Shown: positions 1-6,846 of the stretch, in pieces | Numbering within the stretch: the first letter of the stretch is position 1 | Layout of the letters: each line of letters opens with the position of its first letter | Origin: a bacterium | GTDB lineage: Bacteria > Pseudomonadota > Alphaproteobacteria > Rs-D84 | NCBI GenBank assembly: GCA_014802705.1 | Contig: JAAVBR010000034.1 | Location: 1-15,979 of the forward strand | DNA length: 15,979 nt | Direction: 5' to 3' | Made by a program: the position numbers and the translations under genes | Notes under the pieces: model-generated | Seen by the model: only the letters and a program-made list of their open reading frames with translations | What the model was told of the DNA's origin: nothing | Databases searched by the model: none

Positions 1-51
1 AATTCATGGGGATTGGCAAGGATTCCTTTATTCTTTATTCCTAGATTTTTC

Positions 52-80
52 TTGACATTTATGGGGCTGTCCATTATAGT
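52..80 (+). promoter_or_regulatory. Sigma70-type promoter of the str-S10-spc superoperon
   Basis: A perfect -35 TTGACA (52-57) is followed after exactly 17 bp by TATAGT (75-80), one base off the consensus -10. Transcription would start near 86-88, giving a leader of about 143 nt before rpsL. It is the best promoter-like sequence seen in the window and probably drives the whole run of genes. Seen directly; activity is inferred. Confidence 0.82.
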
Positions 81-229
81 GTGTACGCTTTCCGTGTAAA
101 CAAGGAAAGAAAAAAACACAGAAATCTGCTTCTTTTGACAGATTTATAATCACGGCGTGGCCGTTGAGATAAGTCTGGGGGCGGGTTTTGTACAGGTAAA
201 AAGTGAAGAACAAACAAAGAGATCTTTGA
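81..229 (+). promoter_or_regulatory. Structured 5' leader of rpsL
   Basis: This non-coding stretch holds four inverted repeats. They are CTTTCC/GGAAAG (88-93/104-109) right at the expected transcript start, AAATCTG/CAGATTT (122-128/139-145), ACGGC/GCCGT (152-156/160-164), and CAAAG/CTTTG (215-219/224-228) directly before the rpsL start. The last one places the only SD-like bases (around 219-222) in its stem end and loop. Such a leader could carry autoregulation by a ribosomal protein, but no known motif such as the S7 or S12 site was recognised. Confidence 0.5.
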
Positions 230-601
230 ATGCCAACAGTAAACCAACTGATTCGGAAACCGCGTAAAAAGGTTGTCGTGAAATCCACGGCCCCCGATAT
301 GATGGAAAGCCCCCAGAAACGTGGGGTTTGCACGCGTGTTTACGTTACCACACCGAAAAAGCCTAACTCGGCCCAGCGTAAGGTGGCCCGTGTGAAACTG
401 GCGAACGGCCGCGAAGTGACGGCTTATATTCCGGGCGAAGGCCACAATCTGCAGGAACATAGCGTTGTTATGATCCGTGGCGGCCGCGTCAAGGACTTGC
501 CGGGGGTGAAATACCACATTATCCGTGGTGTCTTGGATACCAAGGGCGTCGACAGCCGCAAGCAGGGTCGTTCGCTGTATGGGGCCAAGGTGAAAAAATA
601 A
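230..601 (+). CDS. rpsL: 30S ribosomal protein S12
   Basis: S12 lies at the decoding centre of the 30S subunit and helps govern translational accuracy. The 123-residue product has the usual length and begins with the family N-terminus MPTVNQLIRKPRKK. The decoding loop TPKKPNSA (41-48) keeps Lys43, and GGRVKDLPGV (84-93) keeps Lys88 and Asp89; these lysines are the classical streptomycin-resistance sites, so the protein looks wild type there. Gln49 replaces the usual Leu of NSALRKV. The SD is weak (AAGAGA near 217-222) and may be held in a small hairpin. First gene of the str block, 81 nt before rpsG. Confidence 0.98.
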   Translation: MPTVNQLIRKPRKKVVVKSTAPDMMESPQKRGVCTRVYVTTPKKPNSAQRKVARVKLANGREVTAYIPGEGHNLQEHSVVMIRGGRVKDLPGVKYHIIRGVLDTKGVDSRKQGRSLYGAKVKK

Positions 602-611
602 TAAACGCGTG

Positions 612-654
612 CCGGGACCTGTCCCGGGGCGAGTAATTTGTGGCATCCGCCACA
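612..654 (+). other. Tandem intergenic stem-loops, rpsL-rpsG
   Basis: Two perfect hairpins stand in a row: CCGGGA/TCCCGG (612-617/622-627, loop CCTG) and TGTGGC/GCCACA (639-644/649-654, loop ATCC). No T-tract follows, so they are not a standard terminator. They end 14 nt before the rpsG SD AAGGA (669-673). Role unknown; RNA processing, stabilisation or translational control are possible. Confidence 0.6.
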
Positions 655-682
655 GGTGAAGAAAACATAAGGAAAAGCAAAA

Positions 683-1156
683 ATGTCAAGACGCAAAAGC
701 GCAACAAAACGTGAAATCTTGCCAGATTCCAAATACGGGAACCTGGTGGTGGCAAAATGTATCAATTTGGTGATGTGGGATGGCAAAAAAGAAGTTGCCG
801 AAAACATCGTTTATGATGCGCTGGATAAATTAAAGAAAATTGCCAAAGATGGGGATGAACTGGCCGCTTTCTTAGAAGCGGTGGATGCCTTGAAACCGTC
901 GGTCGAAGTCAAGGGCCGTCGTGTGGGTGGTGCGACCTATCAGGTGCCGGTCGAAGTGCGTCCGGTGCGTCAGCAGACATTGGCGCTGCGCTGGTTGGTG
1001 ATGTTTGCGCGCAAACGCGGCGAACGCGCCATGGCGGACCGTTTGTTTGGTGAATTGCGCGATGCGTTGGCCGGACAGGGCGGGGCGTTCAAAAAGAAAA
1101 TTGACACCCATAAAATGGCCGAAGCGAACAAAGCGTTTGCCCATTTCCGCTGGTAA
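683..1156 (+). CDS. rpsG: 30S ribosomal protein S7
   Basis: S7 is a primary 16S rRNA-binding protein that starts assembly of the 30S head and contributes to the E site and mRNA exit. The 157-residue length is normal for the family. The N-terminal MSRRKSA, the beta-hairpin region RRVGGATYQVPVEVRP (79-94) and the C-terminal DTHKMAEANKAFAHFRW (141-157) are all family signatures. The SD AAGGA (669-673) is 9 nt before the ATG. In E. coli S7 represses the str operon by binding the rpsL-rpsG intercistronic RNA; the two hairpins in that same gap here could play such a part, though this is inference. Confidence 0.98.
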   Translation: MSRRKSATKREILPDSKYGNLVVAKCINLVMWDGKKEVAENIVYDALDKLKKIAKDGDELAAFLEAVDALKPSVEVKGRRVGGATYQVPVEVRPVRQQTLALRWLVMFARKRGERAMADRLFGELRDALAGQGGAFKKKIDTHKMAEANKAFAHFRW

Positions 1157-1198
1157 TCAATCGGAATCAAACAATCACAAACAAGGGAAAAGAGTAAT

Positions 1199-3280
1199 AT
1201 GTCTGTTGGAAAAACCGCACCTTTGCATATGTACCGCAATATCGGCATTATGGCCCATATTGACGCGGGTAAAACGACCACATCGGAACGCATTTTGTTC
1301 TATACCGGTAAAACGTACAAGATCGGCGAAGTGCACGATGGCGGCGCCACCATGGACTGGATGGAACAGGAACAGGAACGCGGGATCACCATTACGTCCG
1401 CGGCGACAACATGTTTCTGGCGCGATCATCGTATCAATCTGATCGATACGCCGGGGCACGTGGACTTTACGATGGAGGTGGAACGTTCCCTGCGCGTTTT
1501 GGACGGGGCCGTCGCGGTGTTCGAATCCGTGTCCGGTGTTCAGCCCCAGACCGAAACCGTTTGGCGCCAGGCCGACCGTTACAACGTGCCGCGTATCTGC
1601 TTTATCAATAAAATGGACCGTACGGGGGCGAATTTCTTCCGCTGTGTCGACATGATCCGCGAACGTCTGGGGTCGAACCCGTTGGTGGTGAATTTCCCGA
1701 TCGGGGCGGAAAACGAATTCCGCGGTGTTGTGGACGTTGTGGAAATGAAGGGGATTGTCTGGGAAGACGATATGGGCAAAGATCCGCACATTGTCGATAT
1801 TCCCGAAGATCTGCGTGCCAAGGCCGAAGAATTGCACAACAAACTGATCGAAGAAGTTGTGACCTTGGATGACGCCATCATGGAAGCCTATATGGAAGGC
1901 AAAGAACCCGATGTCGCCACGATCAAGAAATTGATCCGCAAGGGGACCATCAATCAGAACTTTAACCCGATTTTGTGTGGGTCTGCGTTCAAGAACAAGG
2001 GTGTGCAGCCGTTGTTGGATGCGGTGGTGGATTATTTGCCGAGCCCGCTGGACATTCCGGCGATCAAGGGCACCAAAATGGATCGCGAAACGACCGACGA
2101 ACGTCATGCGTCTGCCGACGAACCGTTCAGCGCCCTGGCGTTTAAAGTGGCCAACGATCCGTTTGTGGGGAACCTGATGTTCATCCGTATTTATTCGGGG
2201 AAACTGCAATCCGGTTCTTATATCTATAATGCCAACCGCGACAAACGCGAACGCGTGGGCCGTATGTTGTTGATGCATTCGAACAACCGCGAAGAAATCA
2301 AAGAAGCATCCGCCGGGGACATTGTGACCTTGGTCGGGATGAAAGAAACGATCACCGGGGATACCCTGTGCGACGAAGCGCATCCGATCTTGTTGGAAAA
2401 CATCCACGTGCCGGAACCCGTGATCAGCATCGCTGTTGAACCCAAGACCAAGGCGGACGTTGAAAAAATGTCGCTGGGGCTGCAGGCGTTGGCCAAGGAA
2501 GATCCGTCGTTCCGCGTGTCGGTGGACGAAGAATCCAAGCAAACGATTCTGGCGGGTGTTGGCGAATTGCATCTGGAAATTTTGGTGGACCGCTTGCTGC
2601 GCGAATTCAAGGTCGAAGTCAATGTCGGCGAACCGCGCATCGCGTATCGCGAAACGTTCCGCAAACCGATTACCGAAGAATACACCCATAAAAAACAGTC
2701 GGGTGGTTCGGGTCAGTACGCCCAGGTGAAGATTGAATTTGAACCGTTGGAACCGGGCTCGGGATACGAATTTGAAAACAAGATTGTCGGTGGGGCGATT
2801 CCGAAAGAATACATCCCCGGCGTCGAAAAGGGTTTGAAGATAGCGCAACAGACAGGTGTCCTGATTGGCTATCCGACGGTGGATTTCAAGGCAACGTTGG
2901 TGGATGGTAAGTTCCACGAAGTGGACTCGAACGTGTTGTGCTTTGAAATTGCGGCGCGTGCTTGCTTCCGCGAAGCGATGAAGAAAGCCTCGCCCAAGTT
3001 GTTGGAACCGATTATGAAACTTTCGGTCAATACGCCGGAAGAATACGTCGGGGACATCATCGGGGACCTGAACAGTCGTCGTGGGCAAATCAACGGCATC
3101 GAAACCCAGTTTGGTAACCAACTGATTTCGGCGTTCGTGCCCTTGGCCAACCTGTTCGGCTACGTCAAGACGTTACGTTCCTTGTCGCAGGGTCGTGCCA
3201 ATCCGTATATGGAATTGTCGCACTATGCCGAAGTGCCGCAGAACGTTGCCGACGAAGTCATCAAAAAGATGACAAAATAA
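1199..3280 (+). CDS. fusA: Translation elongation factor G
   Basis: EF-G is the GTPase that drives translocation of tRNA and mRNA and, with RRF, ribosome recycling. The 693 residues match the normal bacterial length. The GTPase motifs are intact: P-loop AHIDAGKT (19-26), switch I ending RGITITSAAT (61-70), DTPGHVDF (83-90) and NKMD (137-140). Domains II-V follow with the expected GSGQYAQVKIEFEPLEPG and SRRGQINGIE segments. The SD AAGGGA (1183-1188) lies 10 nt upstream; the 42-nt gap to rpsG has no hairpin. A long open frame on the opposite strand is a codon-bias shadow. This is the ribosomal translocase rather than a duplicated paralogue, judged from its operon position. Confidence 0.99.
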   Translation: MSVGKTAPLHMYRNIGIMAHIDAGKTTTSERILFYTGKTYKIGEVHDGGATMDWMEQEQERGITITSAATTCFWRDHRINLIDTPGHVDFTMEVERSLRVLDGAVAVFESVSGVQPQTETVWRQADRYNVPRICFINKMDRTGANFFRCVDMIRERLGSNPLVVNFPIGAENEFRGVVDVVEMKGIVWEDDMGKDPHIVDIPEDLRAKAEELHNKLIEEVVTLDDAIMEAYMEGKEPDVATIKKLIRKGTINQNFNPILCGSAFKNKGVQPLLDAVVDYLPSPLDIPAIKGTKMDRETTDERHASADEPFSALAFKVANDPFVGNLMFIRIYSGKLQSGSYIYNANRDKRERVGRMLLMHSNNREEIKEASAGDIVTLVGMKETITGDTLCDEAHPILLENIHVPEPVISIAVEPKTKADVEKMSLGLQALAKEDPSFRVSVDEESKQTILAGVGELHLEILVDRLLREFKVEVNVGEPRIAYRETFRKPITEEYTHKKQSGGSGQYAQVKIEFEPLEPGSGYEFENKIVGGAIPKEYIPGVEKGLKIAQQTGVLIGYPTVDFKATLVDGKFHEVDSNVLCFEIAARACFREAMKKASPKLLEPIMKLSVNTPEEYVGDIIGDLNSRRGQINGIETQFGNQLISAFVPLANLFGYVKTLRSLSQGRANPYMELSHYAEVPQNVADEVIKKMTK

Positions 3281-3291
3281 GAATTTATGAC

Positions 3292-3319
3292 TTGTGTTTT
3301 CAGATTTTTCGGTTATCTT
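3292..3319 (+). promoter_or_regulatory. Possible weak promoter before tuf
   Basis: TTGTGT (3292-3297) and TATCTT (3314-3319) are separated by 16 bp within the AT-rich 112-nt fusA-tuf gap. The match to consensus is poor (3 of 6 and 4 of 6). EF-Tu is needed in excess over ribosomes, so an internal promoter would make sense, but the sequence support is slight. Confidence 0.22.
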
Positions 3320-3392
3320 AGACCGGATACATCTGAAAGCATGGGTCAGAAATAAAAATTAACAAAAACCTAAAGCCTAAGGAGAAAAGACC

Positions 3393-4580
3393 ATGGCAAA
3401 AGAAAAGTATGTAAGAAGCAAGCCGCATGTCAATATCGGTACGATTGGCCACGTTGACCACGGTAAGACCACGACGACTGCTGCGATCGTGCAACATTAT
3501 GGCGTTGGTGCGGATAAATCGAAAGGCGTGAACGACATCGACAACGCGCCGGAAGAAAAGGCCCGCGGGATAACAATCAACACCGCCCACGTGGAATATG
3601 AAACAGAAACACGCCACTATGCGCACGTTGACTGCCCGGGGCACGCGGACTATGTTAAAAACATGATTACCGGTGCCGCGCAGATGGACGGTGCGATCTT
3701 GGTCGTGGCCGCCACCGACGGTCCGATGCCCCAGACCCGCGAACACATCCTGTTGGCGCGCCAGGTGGGTATTCCGAAGATTGTGGTTTACCTGAACAAA
3801 TGCGATTTGGCCAATGATCCGGAACTGTTGGAATTGGTTGAAATGGAAATCCGTGAATTGCTGTCGTCCAACGACTTTGACGGCGACAACACCCCGATCA
3901 TCCGTGGGTCCGCGATTTCCGCGTTGGAAAACAAAAACGACGGTCTGGGCAAAGAATCCATCGACGCTCTGTTAAAGGCTTGCGATGAATACATCCCGAT
4001 GCCGGAACGTCCGGTGGACAAACCGTTCTTGATGCCGATCGAAGACGTGTTCTCGATCACCGGTCGTGGGACCGTGGTGACGGGCCGTATCGAATCGGGT
4101 GTCATCAAGGTGGGTGACGAATGCGAAATCGTGGGTCTGCGTCCGACACAGAAAACGACCGTGACCGGTGTTGAAATGTTCCGCAAATTGCTGGATCAGG
4201 GTGAAGCCGGGGACAACGTTGGTCTGTTGTTGCGTGGGACCAAGAAAGAAGATGTGGAACGTGGGCAGATCATCTGCAAACCGGGTTCCATCACCCCGCA
4301 CACCGAATTTGAAGCAGAAGTCTATATTCTGACCAAAGACGAAGGCGGCCGCCACACGGCGTTCTTCAGCAACTATCGTCCGCAGTTCTATTTCAGCACG
4401 ACGGACGTGACCGGTACAATCACCTTGCCGGCGGACAAAGAAATGGTTCTGCCGGGCGACAACGTCCGTATCACGGTGCAATTGATTGCCCCGATCGCTA
4501 TGGACGAAGGACGTCGCTTTGCTATCCGCGAAGGCGGTCGCACAGTTGGCGCCGGTGTTGTGTCCAAAATTATTAAATAA
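3393..4580 (+). CDS. tuf: Translation elongation factor Tu
   Basis: EF-Tu carries aminoacyl-tRNA to the ribosomal A site as a GTP complex. The 395 residues cover the GTPase domain and two beta-barrel domains. Motifs present are GHVDHGKT (19-26), DCPGHADY (80-87), NKCD (135-138) and GSA (172-174). It has the strongest SD of the block, AAGGAG (3379-3384), 8 nt from the ATG. Oddities: the stretch after the P-loop (35-50) is divergent and one residue shorter than in E. coli. Asn160 aligns with E. coli Tyr160, Ser235 with Arg233 and Ser335 with Arg333, while Gln124, Arg232 (Arg230) and Ala377 (Ala375) are kept. Whether a second tuf copy exists elsewhere cannot be told. Confidence 0.98.
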   Translation: MAKEKYVRSKPHVNIGTIGHVDHGKTTTTAAIVQHYGVGADKSKGVNDIDNAPEEKARGITINTAHVEYETETRHYAHVDCPGHADYVKNMITGAAQMDGAILVVAATDGPMPQTREHILLARQVGIPKIVVYLNKCDLANDPELLELVEMEIRELLSSNDFDGDNTPIIRGSAISALENKNDGLGKESIDALLKACDEYIPMPERPVDKPFLMPIEDVFSITGRGTVVTGRIESGVIKVGDECEIVGLRPTQKTTVTGVEMFRKLLDQGEAGDNVGLLLRGTKKEDVERGQIICKPGSITPHTEFEAEVYILTKDEGGRHTAFFSNYRPQFYFSTTDVTGTITLPADKEMVLPGDNVRITVQLIAPIAMDEGRRFAIREGGRTVGAGVVSKIIK

Positions 4581-4590
4581 GTAAACGTTG

Positions 4591-4636
4591 CGGGTCGGTG
4601 TAACTGGATTAAATGGCGCCAGTGATTACCGACCCG
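4591..4636 (+). promoter_or_regulatory. Long stem-loop between tuf and rpsJ
   Basis: A perfect 9-bp outer stem, CGGGTCGGT/ACCGACCCG (4591-4599/4628-4636), encloses a 5-bp inner stem, ACTGG/CCAGT (4603-4607/4619-4623). It is the most extended GC-rich structure in the window. It sits at the str-S10 boundary, where E. coli has the L4-controlled S10 leader. No T-tract follows, and the rpsJ SD (4646-4650) begins 10 nt after the stem. Regulatory role is inferred from position. Confidence 0.6.
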
Positions 4637-4659
4637 GACAAAAATAAGGAAAACGAACA

Positions 4660-4971
4660 ATGGTACCTGCATCTAAGATTCGCATTAAACTGACGGCGTT
4701 TGATCACCGTGTGTTGATGGAATCTGTCGAAGAAATCGTGAAAACTGCAAAGCGCACTGGCGCGGATGTCGTTGGACCCGTTCGCTTGCCGACATTGATT
4801 CAAAAGTTTACGGTCAATCGCTCGCCTCATGTGGATAAAAAATCCCGTGAACAGTTCGAAATCCGCAATCACAAAGCGGTCGTCGACATTGTTAATCCAA
4901 CCCCTCAGACAGTTGATGCCTTGATGAAGTTGGACTTGGCTAGTGGCGTTGACGTGAAGATTAAATTGTAA
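4660..4971 (+). CDS. rpsJ: 30S ribosomal protein S10 (NusE)
   Basis: S10 is a late-assembling protein of the 30S head and, as NusE, pairs with NusB in transcription antitermination. The 103 residues match the family length. Diagnostic segments are IRIKLTAFDHRVL near the N-terminus, GPVRLPT, SREQFEIRNHK and the C-terminal TVDALMKLDLASGVDVKIKL. The usual RTHKRLLDI is RNHKAVVDI here, a mild departure. The SD AAGGA (4646-4650) is 9 nt before the ATG. It is the first gene of the S10 block and follows the long tuf-rpsJ hairpin. Confidence 0.98.
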   Translation: MVPASKIRIKLTAFDHRVLMESVEEIVKTAKRTGADVVGPVRLPTLIQKFTVNRSPHVDKKSREQFEIRNHKAVVDIVNPTPQTVDALMKLDLASGVDVKIKL

Positions 4972-4980
4972 GGTTTGTTT

Positions 4981-5001
4981 CCCGTCGGTGACCCCGGCGG
5001 G
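4981..5001 (+). other. Intergenic stem-loop, rpsJ-rplC
   Basis: CCCGTCGG (4981-4988) pairs with CCGGCGGG (4994-5001) with one G-T wobble and a 5-nt loop. It lies 13 nt before the rplC SD AAAGG (5015-5019). No T-tract. Confidence 0.55.
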
Positions 5002-5028
5002 GACAGGTAACGACAAAGGCATTAAAAA

Positions 5029-5763
5029 ATGAAACGTAGCGGATTAATTACAACAAAAATTGGTATGACGCGTCTGTATGATGACAACGGCGTGGCGCAT
5101 GGTGTGACGGTGTTGTCGGTGGGCGATTGTGCTGTGATCGGAAATCGTACCACGGAAAAGAACGGATATATCGCAAACATCCTGGGGATGCGTGAAGCCA
5201 AGGCGAAACATGTGGCCAAACCGCAATTGGTGGCGGCTGAAAAGGCGGGTGTGAAACCCTATCGCAAGGTTGTAGAATTCCGCGTTTCCGAAGATTGCGT
5301 GATTCCGGCGGGAACGACGTTGTCTTCGGCACACTTTGTCGCCGGACAATTTGTCGATGTCCAAGCGACCAGCAAGGGTAAGGGATTCCAAGGCGCAATG
5401 AAACGCCATAACTTTGGCGGTAAAGAAGCCACCCACGGTGTGTTAAAGGCGCATCGTTCGATCGGTGGTACCGGTATGCGCGAATGGCCCGGCCGCGTTC
5501 TGAAGGGTAAAAAGATGGCCGGTCAGATGGGCAATGAAACCGTTTCCGTCCAGAACTTGAAAGTGTTCGGCGTGGATGCGGCGGAAAACCTGATCTTTGT
5601 CGAAGGCGCCGTTCCGGGCGCGAATGGCACGTTTGTCTTGGTGACCGACGCGATCAAGAAAGAACAGAAAGATTTGCCGATTCCGACGATGGCGGCGGTG
5701 GCCGACAGCGCGGCGGATGCAAAAAATGAAACCGAAACCGAAACAGCAGCTGTTGCGGAATAA
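5029..5763 (+). CDS. rplC: 50S ribosomal protein L3
   Basis: L3 is an early-assembly 50S protein whose central extension reaches the peptidyl-transferase centre. The product (244 aa) starts MKRSGLITTKIGMTRLYDDNG and holds TSKGKGFQGAMKRHNFGG (114-131), ATHG (134-137) and GRVLKGKKMAGQMGNETV (155-172). The tip of the extension reads GMREWPG (149-155) instead of GQNQTPG in E. coli. The glutamine that PrmB methylates (E. coli Gln150) therefore aligns with Glu152. After the core there is an acidic, Ala/Glu/Thr-rich C-terminal tail (about 211-244) not found in E. coli L3 (209 aa). The SD AAAGG (5015-5019) fits the chosen start. Confidence 0.97.
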   Translation: MKRSGLITTKIGMTRLYDDNGVAHGVTVLSVGDCAVIGNRTTEKNGYIANILGMREAKAKHVAKPQLVAAEKAGVKPYRKVVEFRVSEDCVIPAGTTLSSAHFVAGQFVDVQATSKGKGFQGAMKRHNFGGKEATHGVLKAHRSIGGTGMREWPGRVLKGKKMAGQMGNETVSVQNLKVFGVDAAENLIFVEGAVPGANGTFVLVTDAIKKEQKDLPIPTMAAVADSAADAKNETETETAAVAE

Positions 5764-5798
5764 TCAACAAACGGACAGCCAAGAGTAAGGTGAATAAA

Positions 5799-6419
5799 AT
5801 GCAGTTAGACATTATAAATTTTGATGGCAAAGCGGTCGGCAAGGCGGATTTGCAGGACAGCATCTTTGGAATTGAACCGCGCGCAGACATTCTGCATCGC
5901 GTCGTGACATGGCAACGGGCCAAATCTCGTGCCGGCACGCATGCGGTGAAAACCGTGTCCGATGTCGCGGGCAGCAGCAAAAAGGCCTTTAAGCAGAAAA
6001 AGACCGGGAACGCGCGTCAGGGTGAAAAGAAAAACGTCCATATGCGCGGCGGTGGTGTGGTGCACGGGCCGGTGGTTCGCGATCACAGCATTGATCTGCC
6101 GAAAAAGATCCGGGCGTTGGGCTTGAAAATGGCCCTGTCGTCCAAGGTGGCCGATGGGAATCTGGTGGTGATTGATTCCGAAAAACTGTCGGCGGCCAAA
6201 ACGAATGCGTTTGCCAAGCAGTTGAAAAAACTGGGCTGGGATTCCGCCTTGTTTGTGGGCGCGACCGAACTGGACGCGAACTTCAAGAAATCTGCGGCGA
6301 ACATTGCGAATGTGGACGCGTTGCCGACCATTGGTCTGAATGTTTTGGACATTCTGAAACACGACAAATTGGTCTTGACGGCGGACGCGGTCAAAGCGGT
6401 CGAAGCCCGTTTGGCATAA
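5799..6419 (+). CDS. rplD: 50S ribosomal protein L4
   Basis: L4 binds 23S rRNA and sends a loop into the peptide exit tunnel; in E. coli it also represses the S10 operon. The 206 residues begin MQLDIINFDGKAVG. The frame extends upstream to a GTG at 5790, but that GTG overlaps the SD AAGG (5787-5790), while the ATG at 5799 lies 8 nt after it and gives the family N-terminus, so the ATG is chosen. The tunnel loop reads KKAFKQKKTGNARQG (61-75). The usual QKGTGRAR motif has Lys68 and Asn71 in place of Gly and Arg, next to Lys67 (E. coli Lys63, a macrolide-resistance site). Confidence 0.97.
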   Translation: MQLDIINFDGKAVGKADLQDSIFGIEPRADILHRVVTWQRAKSRAGTHAVKTVSDVAGSSKKAFKQKKTGNARQGEKKNVHMRGGGVVHGPVVRDHSIDLPKKIRALGLKMALSSKVADGNLVVIDSEKLSAAKTNAFAKQLKKLGWDSALFVGATELDANFKKSAANIANVDALPTIGLNVLDILKHDKLVLTADAVKAVEARLA

Positions 6420-6441
6420 GGAAAACATAAGGGTCAATGAA

Positions 6442-6774
6442 ATGGCAGAAAAAAAAGTGAATACAGAAAAGAAAGTCGTGGCATCCGCCGGTACTTATGA
6501 TATACTGCGTCGGCCGATTATCTCGGAAAAGGCGGCCCGGTTGTCTGAAAGCAACGGGATCGCGTTCGAAGTGGCCATGGACGCCACCAAAGAAGACGTG
6601 GCCGCGGCGGTTCAGGCGATTTACAATGTCAAACCCACCAAGGTGAACATTGTGGTTGCCAAAGGCAAGGTCAAATCTTTCCGCGGGCGCAGCACAGGGA
6701 CGCAGCGCACCGTGAAAAAGGCATACGTTTCGTTGCCGGCAGATGCAAATTTGGATCTGTCCGCGAACGTGTAA
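6442..6774 (+). CDS. rplW: 50S ribosomal protein L23
   Basis: L23 sits at the rim of the exit tunnel and is the main docking site for trigger factor and SRP. The product (110 aa) has the core motif YDILRRPIISEKA (19-31), then a beta-alpha-beta fold with VKPTKVNIVVAKGKVKSFRG in its middle. The N-terminus carries an extra lysine-rich stretch of about 18 residues ahead of the core. The SD AAGGG (6429-6433) is 8 nt upstream and 22 nt separate it from rplD, with no hairpin. An ATG at 6437 is out of frame. Confidence 0.97.
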   Translation: MAEKKVNTEKKVVASAGTYDILRRPIISEKAARLSESNGIAFEVAMDATKEDVAAAVQAIYNVKPTKVNIVVAKGKVKSFRGRSTGTQRTVKKAYVSLPADANLDLSANV

Positions 6775-6782
6775 GTGAACGT

Positions 6783-6826
6783 GTCTTGGCAGAGAATCCA
6801 AATGAACAGGATGTTAGTGCCAAGGC
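6783..6826 (+). other. Intergenic stem-loop, rplW-rplB
   Basis: GTCTTGGCA (6783-6791) pairs with TGCCAAGGC (6818-6826) with one wobble, around a 26-nt loop. The rplB SD AAAGG (6833-6837) starts 6 nt after the stem. Confidence 0.5.
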
Positions 6827-6846
6827 AGAAACAAAGGTAAGAAAAA

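Noticed and set aside
135..150. A second TTGACA (135-140) and a TATAAT (145-150) in the leader
   Set aside because: They are only 4 bp apart and cannot form one promoter; no -35 lies 16-18 bp before the TATAAT. The bases are better explained by the AAATCTG/CAGATTT stem.
1175..3121. 648-codon open frame on the minus strand opposite fusA
   Set aside because: It is an antisense shadow of the fusA codon pattern; the sequence is low in family-like motifs and rich in His/Arg/Phe as expected for antisense of TTG/GAA-rich coding.
3287..3355. 22-codon frame in the fusA-tuf gap
   Set aside because: No SD and no recognisable features; short chance frame in an AT-rich gap.
5790..5798. GTG start for rplD
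   Set aside because: The GTG overlaps the SD; the ATG at 5799 is at normal spacing and gives the family N-terminus.
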